Shown here: one piece after another, positions 13,185 through 18,103 of the stretch
Layout: the number at the start of each line of letters is the position of its first letter
Numbering within the stretch: the first letter of the stretch is position 1
Assembly: GCF_019052655.1 (NCBI RefSeq)
Contig: NZ_JAHQVB010000042.1
Coordinates: forward strand, 1-18,103
Origin: Holdemanella porci
GTDB lineage: Bacteria > Bacillota_I > Bacilli_A > Erysipelotrichales > Erysipelotrichaceae
Direction of reading: 5' to 3'
DNA length: 18,103 nucleotides
Notes under the pieces: model-generated
What the model was told of the DNA's origin: nothing
The model's database searches: none
Seen by the model: the letters and a program-made list of their open reading frames with translations, nothing else
Program-made: the position numbers and the translations under genes

Positions 13185-15797
13185 ATGACGTTGGAAGCAA
13201 AGTATAATCATTTAGCAGTAGAAAATGATAAATACCAAAATTGGATTGAAAAAGGATATTTCACAGCGGGCGACTTGTCTAAACGCCCATATTGTATTGT
13301 GATCCCTCCACCAAACGTAACAGGAAAGTTACACTTAGGACATGCATGGGATACAACATTACAAGATATTTTATGTCGTTATAAAAGATTAAAAGGCTAT
13401 GATGTATGTTGGGTAGCCGGAATGGACCATGCGGGTATTGCGACACAGGCAAAGGTAGATGCTCGTTTAAAATCAGAAGGAATTTCTCGCTATGACATTG
13501 GTCGTGAAAAATTCTTAGAAAGAGCTTGGGAATGGAAAGAAGAATATGCTTCGACTATTCGTAGCCAATGGGCTAAGTTAGGATTATCTTTAGACTATAG
13601 TCGTGAACGCTTTACATTAGACGAAGGATTATCTCAAGCCGTTCGTAAAGTCTTTGTAGATTTATACAATGATGGATTAATCTATCAAGGTGAAAGAATT
13701 ATCAACTGGGACCCAGAAGCTAAAACTGCATTGTCAAACATCGAAGTTGAACACAAAGAAATCATGGGACACATGTACTACTTCAAGTATAAAGTGGTTG
13801 AAACAGGACAAGAATTAGTGATTGCGACAACACGTCCAGAAACTATGTTTGCCGACCAAGCTATCTTTGTACACCCAGATGACGAAAGATATAAAGACAT
13901 CGTTGGAATGCACGCCATTAACCCTGCCAACGGAGACAAACTTCCAATCATGGCCGATGATTATATTGACATGAGTTTTGGTACAGCTGTTATGAAATGT
14001 ACACCGGCCCATGACCCTAATGACTTTGCATTAGCTAAAAAATACAACCTACCAATGCCAATCTGTATGAATCCAGATGGAACAATGAATGATATGTGTG
14101 GTAAATATGCAGGTATGGATCGCTTTGAATGTCGTGAAGCCTTAGTTAACGACTTTAAAGAAGCGGGTGTTGTAGATCACATTGAAGAACACTTACACCA
14201 AGTAGGACACTCCGAAAGAACAGGCGTAATTGTAGAACCATACTTAAGTAAACAATGGTTTGTGAAGATGAAACCATTGGCTGAAGAAGTATTAAAGAAC
14301 CAAGAAATCGAAGATCAAAGAATTAACTTCGTACCACCACGTTTCAATAAAACATTTGAACAATGGCTAGAAAACATTGAAGATTGGTGTATTTCTCGTC
14401 AGTTATGGTGGGGACACAGAATTCCAGCATGGACAAACAAAGAAACAGGTGAAATCTATGTAGGAATGGAAGATCCAAAAGATATTGAAAATTGGACACA
14501 AGATGAAGATGTATTAGATACATGGTTCTCAAGTGCATTATGGCCATTCTCAACACTTGGCTGGCCAGAAAATACAGCCGATCTAGAAAGATATTTCCCA
14601 AATGATGTATTAGTAACTGGATATGACATTATTTTCTTCTGGGTAGCACGTATGGCTTTCCAAACACGCTACTGCATGAAGAACCGTCCGTTCAAAGACG
14701 TATTGATCCACGGACTTGTACGTGATACACAAGGACGCAAGATGTCTAAATCATTAGGAAATGGTATTGATCCAATGGATGTGATTCAAGAAAAAGGTGC
14801 TGACGCACTACGCTTCTTCTTAACAACAAACTCAACACCAGGACAAGATCTACGTTTTGATGAAACGAAGATGGACGCAAGCTGGAACTTCATTAACAAG
14901 ATCTGGAACGCAGCTCGTTATGTTCAAATGCAAATTGGTGACACAAAACCAGAACTAGACATGTCAAAAGCAAATAGCGTAGACAAATGGATTCTAGCAC
15001 GCTTTAACGAAGTATTAGACCACGTTTCAACAAATATGGACAAATACGAATTAGCCATCGTAGGAAACGAACTATATAGCTTCGTATGGGACGACTTCTG
15101 CAGCTGGTATATTGAACTATCAAAAGCCACACTATACTCAGAAGACGAAAGCCTAGTAGCTAATACGAAAGCTGTACTATACACAGTCATGATGGGAATT
15201 CTAAAAGTATTATCACCATTCATGCCATTTGTGACAGAAGAAATCTATTTGAACTTGCCACACGAAAAAGCCAGCTTAAACGTAGAAACATGGCCAGAAA
15301 AAGTTGAATTCGAATACACAGATAAAGAAAAAGATGAAATGGCGTTAGTAATCAGTGCTATTCAAACTGTACGTGAAATCAAAGTCGAATACGCAATGAA
15401 ACCAAGTGAAGACTTAACAATCTCACTACACAACGACAATGGCTATGTAGCACTAAATACAGAATCAACTGCCATCCTAGCACGCATGGCACACGCCACA
15501 GTCAAAGAAGACCTAAATACAGAAGACGTACTTTCTCGTACAATCGAAAAAGCTGTATTAACAGTCGCAATGGATGCACTAATTGACTTAGAAGAAGAAA
15601 AGGGAAAACTAGAAAAAGAAATTGCACGCCTAGAAAACGAAATCAAACGTTGTTCAGGTATGTTGAAAAATCCTGGATTCGTCAATAAAGCACCAGAAGC
15701 TAAAGTCAATGCAGAAAAAGAAAAACTAGCATCTTACACAGAAAAGCTAGAAATGACGAAAGCACAATTAGATAACATCCTTAAGAAATTAGGATAG
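13185..15797 (+). CDS. valS: Valyl-tRNA synthetase
   Basis: This cytoplasmic class I enzyme charges tRNA-Val with valine. The 870-aa length is normal for Bacillota. PPPNVTGKLHLGHAWDTT carries the HIGH motif (HLGH, 50-53). The editing domain includes ATTRPETMFADQAIFVHP, and KMSKS is at 519-523 (GRKMSKSLGNG). The C-terminus has the tRNA-binding coiled coil (about 800-868: LEEEKGKLEKEIARLENE, then KAPEAKV). ATG 13185 is chosen over the in-frame TTG 13179 because AAAGGA (13170-13175) then sits 9 bases away. Expression is controlled by the T-box just upstream. Leucine codon choice changes along the gene: TTA/TTG only at the start, CTA frequent in the last third. The usual downstream neighbour in many relatives, folC, is not here: a mobile element follows instead. 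Confidence 0.98.
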   Translation: MTLEAKYNHLAVENDKYQNWIEKGYFTAGDLSKRPYCIVIPPPNVTGKLHLGHAWDTTLQDILCRYKRLKGYDVCWVAGMDHAGIATQAKVDARLKSEGISRYDIGREKFLERAWEWKEEYASTIRSQWAKLGLSLDYSRERFTLDEGLSQAVRKVFVDLYNDGLIYQGERIINWDPEAKTALSNIEVEHKEIMGHMYYFKYKVVETGQELVIATTRPETMFADQAIFVHPDDERYKDIVGMHAINPANGDKLPIMADDYIDMSFGTAVMKCTPAHDPNDFALAKKYNLPMPICMNPDGTMNDMCGKYAGMDRFECREALVNDFKEAGVVDHIEEHLHQVGHSERTGVIVEPYLSKQWFVKMKPLAEEVLKNQEIEDQRINFVPPRFNKTFEQWLENIEDWCISRQLWWGHRIPAWTNKETGEIYVGMEDPKDIENWTQDEDVLDTWFSSALWPFSTLGWPENTADLERYFPNDVLVTGYDIIFFWVARMAFQTRYCMKNRPFKDVLIHGLVRDTQGRKMSKSLGNGIDPMDVIQEKGADALRFFLTTNSTPGQDLRFDETKMDASWNFINKIWNAARYVQMQIGDTKPELDMSKANSVDKWILARFNEVLDHVSTNMDKYELAIVGNELYSFVWDDFCSWYIELSKATLYSEDESLVANTKAVLYTVMMGILKVLSPFMPFVTEEIYLNLPHEKASLNVETWPEKVEFEYTDKEKDEMALVISAIQTVREIKVEYAMKPSEDLTISLHNDNGYVALNTESTAILARMAHATVKEDLNTEDVLSRTIEKAVLTVAMDALIDLEEEKGKLEKEIARLENEIKRCSGMLKNPGFVNKAPEAKVNAEKEKLASYTEKLEMTKAQLDNILKKLG

Positions 15798-15807
15798 TAA
15801 TAGGGTA

Positions 15808-15830
15808 GAGGGATAAAATTATCGCCCCTC
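15808..15830 (+). terminator. Possible hairpin after valS without a T tract
   Basis: GAGG (15808-15811) pairs with CCTC (15827-15830), and inside it GATA with TATC, with a bulge on the 3' side. No T run follows, so it is a poor terminator. It contains one GGGATAA unit of the repeat array, so it may belong to the mobile element end instead. Confidence 0.3.
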
Positions 15831-15910
15831 CCATTGAACTTATCCCGAATTATGTATTATCCCGAAAAACAGGTTTTCACTATAGAAAATCAAGTAAAAT
15901 TCGGGATAAT
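15810..15910 (+). repeat. GGGATAA/TTATCCC repeat array, probable left end of the recombinase element
   Basis: The unit GGGATAA occurs as GGGATAA (15810-15816), TTATCCC (15840-15846), TTATCCC (15857-15863) and GGGATAA (15903-15909), in orientation + - - +. The two middle copies extend to TTATCCCGAA and lie 17 bases apart. ATTATCCCGAA (15856-15866) and TTCGGGATAAT (15900-15910) form an 11-base inverted repeat, with an inner TTTTC/GAAAA pair, followed by seven Ts, so the RNA could also act as a terminator shielding the element from valS transcription. The position just before two tyrosine recombinases suggests recombinase-binding sites or an element end. A TATAAT at 15916-15921 adjoins it, but it is too close to the ribosome binding site to be a sure promoter. 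Confidence 0.6.
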
Positions 15911-15941
15911 TTTTTTATAATGGCTTCAGGAGGTAATCATA

Positions 15942-17159
15942 ATGAAAGTACTGATAACTGAAGCTATTAATTCAGCTATGAATGCATTTTTTGATGCATT
16001 AGGAAATGATACTTATAAAGAACAGTATCGTGAAACTCATTTCAATCCAATTCTAATAGAATATAAACGAGTTGGAGAAGATTATTATGACAGATCTGTT
16101 AACGAAGAGATTGAAAAAATATATCAATCTTACCTAGAAACAGGTCAATTTAGTAAAAGCACATTTAATAAACGTTTAAGAGGTCTGAAAATTCTTGAAG
16201 AAGTAGTAGAAACAGGACGTTTTGAATGGAAGTTTAAAATGTCAAACGATAACACAATTACTAATTTTTTTACCGATTCCATTGACCGCTATATTCAAAC
16301 TAGAGATTTAAATCTTCGTAATATAAACTTCGAAAAAAAGACACTTGATAAATTCTCGAATTTTTTGATAGAAAATGGAATTTATACATATCAGGACATA
16401 ACTTATGAGTGCATCATATCGTTCATAAAAATTGTATCTTTAGTTTCGCCTGGAACTATTGATAAAGTAGCTACTGCCTTATCTAAATATATGCGAAGTC
16501 TTGTTGATAATAATCTTGTTTTTGATGATATTTCACATCTGATAAAGGTGAATAGAGTGAAAAACGAAAAAATTAGAAAAGCCGCAGATGTAAACGACAT
16601 TGCGAAGATTCTAGATACAGTTGATAGAAACAGTGCCATGGGTAAAAGAGATTACGCAATTATCGTATTAGCTTGCACTACAGGGATTAGAGCCGGAGAT
16701 ATCATTAATATTAGAATTTCTGATATTGATTGGAAAAATAAAGAAATCGTAATCATTCAAGGAAAGAACAATTCTTACTTAAAATTGCCGCTTAATGATA
16801 ATATTTGTGGAGCATTAGCTGATTATGTTTTGAATGGAAGACCTTGCACTAAATCTGACAAGCTATTCATTAGATCTTTGGCTCCATTTCAAGGATTTAA
16901 TAGTGGCGTATCGATAAATAATATTTTAAGAAGAAGAGCTATGAATGCAGGCGTAACGGTTGGTGGTAAAAATACAATACACGGGATTAGAAGAATGGTT
17001 GCGACAGAAATGATAAAGGCTAATCAATCTGTTTATACCGTATCTCAAATACTTGGCCATCAATCATTAAAATCAACTAGACAATATATTGATTTAGATG
17101 TAGAAGGTCTAAGAAAATGCACACTATGTTTTAATGATGTAATAGGTGATGAACGATGA
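15942..17159 (+). CDS. Tyrosine recombinase, first of a tandem set (RitA-like)
   Basis: This 405-aa integrase-family protein has an N-terminal region of about 100 residues, a SAM-like core-binding domain (about 105-200) and a catalytic domain (about 212-390). Catalytic residues are complete: R250 (TTGIRAGD), K275 (IIQGKNN), H347 and R350 (IHGIRR), H373 (LGHQS) and nucleophile Y382 (TRQYID), nine residues after H373. AGGAGGT (15928-15934) is 8 bases before ATG 15942. The next recombinase overlaps its stop codon (ATGA). Length, order and overlap match RitA of 'recombinase in trio' elements. Tn554-type TnpA is the alternative, but its partner there is about 630 aa, far longer than the 312 aa seen here. 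Confidence 0.9.
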   Translation: MKVLITEAINSAMNAFFDALGNDTYKEQYRETHFNPILIEYKRVGEDYYDRSVNEEIEKIYQSYLETGQFSKSTFNKRLRGLKILEEVVETGRFEWKFKMSNDNTITNFFTDSIDRYIQTRDLNLRNINFEKKTLDKFSNFLIENGIYTYQDITYECIISFIKIVSLVSPGTIDKVATALSKYMRSLVDNNLVFDDISHLIKVNRVKNEKIRKAADVNDIAKILDTVDRNSAMGKRDYAIIVLACTTGIRAGDIINIRISDIDWKNKEIVIIQGKNNSYLKLPLNDNICGALADYVLNGRPCTKSDKLFIRSLAPFQGFNSGVSINNILRRRAMNAGVTVGGKNTIHGIRRMVATEMIKANQSVYTVSQILGHQSLKSTRQYIDLDVEGLRKCTLCFNDVIGDER

Positions 17160-18094
17160 AGTATTGCTGGGAATATACGGACGATTATCTTGAATATCGT
17201 AGTAGTCTTGGCTTAGACATCAGAAATCCAGGATACTATATAAAGGATTTTTCAAGATATCTTAGAAATACTTATCCAAATGAAATAATCATCACCAAGG
17301 AAATGGTTTTTCCTTGGTGCATCACAAGATCTAATGAAAAAAGCTATAGTTTCAAAACAAGGATGTCTAATCTCAGACAGTTTACTATATTTGTCTATTC
17401 GTTAGGTGTTTGTGAGTTTATTTTAGATACGAGTTTTACCCCTAAAACAGAACGATATGTTCCGTATATTTTCACTGACCAGGAACTTAGCGACTTATTT
17501 AATATAGCTATTAGAATTAGTATTCAAGATCCTAAATCATACAAGAAACTCGTTATATCTATTATCTATCGTTTGATTTTTTATTGTGGACTTAGGCCTA
17601 ACGAAGGAAGAGAAATAATGATAAGTGACATCAATTTAAACAATCAAACGATTTTCATAAGAAAAAATAAAACACATAAGGAGAGAATCATACCGATATC
17701 TGATGATATTTCTGAAATGATCAAAGATTATATGAGAAAGGCTTCTTTATTTGAAATGAACAGCCCTTATCTGTTTAGTTCGCCTAAATTTGATTGTTAT
17801 AAATCAACTTGGCTCAGAACAGAATTTTTAAAATTATGGGAAGAAGTTAAAGACCCATCTAATACAGCTAGAGTTAGAGTGTACGATTTACGGCATCGTT
17901 TTGCTACAACACTCATGATGAAATTTATTGATGAAGGAAAAGATTTAAATAATATATTGCCATATATGAGTTCCTATATGGGACATTCTAGTTTTGAAGA
18001 AACTGCATATTATATCCATTTATTACCCGATAGATTAAAAAATTCAAATGGTACTACGTCAAGAAAAAGGACTCATAAAATAGATAAATTTTAA
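17156..18094 (+). CDS. Tyrosine recombinase, second of a tandem set (RitB-like)
   Basis: This 312-aa integrase-family protein has a core-binding domain (about 5-95) and a catalytic domain (about 105-290): R147 (YCGLRPNE), K172 (RKNKTHKERIIP), YDLRH at 243-247 where R246 is the second Arg, H277 (MGHSS) and nucleophile Y286. The His that starts the HxxR box in most relatives is Tyr243. The start overlaps the previous stop by four bases, implying coupled translation. It ends in a basic tail (TSRKRTHK) rather than a truncation, so the gene is complete. Nine bases after its stop codon region an ATG begins at 18101, the last codon of the window, where a third recombinase would be expected in a RIT element. 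Confidence 0.9.
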   Translation: MKYCWEYTDDYLEYRSSLGLDIRNPGYYIKDFSRYLRNTYPNEIIITKEMVFPWCITRSNEKSYSFKTRMSNLRQFTIFVYSLGVCEFILDTSFTPKTERYVPYIFTDQELSDLFNIAIRISIQDPKSYKKLVISIIYRLIFYCGLRPNEGREIMISDINLNNQTIFIRKNKTHKERIIPISDDISEMIKDYMRKASLFEMNSPYLFSSPKFDCYKSTWLRTEFLKLWEEVKDPSNTARVRVYDLRHRFATTLMMKFIDEGKDLNNILPYMSSYMGHSSFEETAYYIHLLPDRLKNSNGTTSRKRTHKIDKF

Positions 18095-18103
18095 ATTCTA
18101 ATG

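Noticed and set aside
13815..15709. Several - strand frames inside valS
   Set aside because: They are shadows of the ValS frame; no ribosome binding sites or domains.
1..18103. CRISPR array, tRNA or rRNA genes
   Set aside because: I saw no regularly spaced repeats and no tRNA or rRNA signature on either strand by eye.

Overview
The window is low-GC, AT-rich DNA from a Gram-positive (Bacillota) bacterium. Grounds: AGGAGG-type ribosome binding sites, intrinsic terminators with T runs, a T-box leader on valS, LytR-CpsA-Psr (LCP) wall-polymer transferases, and TTA/ATA-rich codon use. TGA is used as a stop. The paralogous LCP proteins and the general look suggest a member of the Erysipelotrichales, but that is an inference and not proven by any marker here.

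Layout. (1) 1-7368 is an envelope polysaccharide region, all on the + strand: the tail of an unknown gene, a membrane polyprenyl-phosphate sugar-1-phosphate transferase, two paralogous LCP proteins with a small two-helix membrane protein between them, and a membrane NDP-sugar 4,6-dehydratase of the CapD/PglF type. Most of these genes are separated by their own terminators and promoters. Together they could make a modified UDP-sugar, load a sugar phosphate on undecaprenyl phosphate, and ligate the finished polymer to the wall. (2) 7373-9071 holds a zinc-ribbon/GYF/DUF4234 membrane protein coupled to a DUF2752 membrane protein, then a stand-alone HIRAN protein. (3) 9072-9776 is a graveyard: the decayed C-terminal part of a DUF4143-type ATPase, and the remnant of a winged helix like that of AlbA_2/RecG-like regulators. 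(4) 9777-12411 is a three-gene module: an unrecognised 239-aa protein, an OLD-like AAA ATPase and a TOPRIM-fold protein overlapping it by one base. The last two look like a split OLD/PARIS-type nuclease pair, which makes the module a candidate anti-phage or genome-defence system. (5) 12629-15797 holds a divergent small coiled-coil gene with its own terminator, then a T-box (specifier GTA, valine) and valS. (6) 15798-18103 holds a repeat array followed by two overlapping tyrosine recombinase genes of 405 and 312 aa. This fits the left end of a 'recombinase in trio' (RIT) mobile element that runs off the window.

The most interesting items are the ATPase/TOPRIM module with its uncharacterised partner, the RIT-like element with its GGGATAA repeat array, and the paired LCP proteins, one of which has an extracellular Tyr/Asp/Glu tail.
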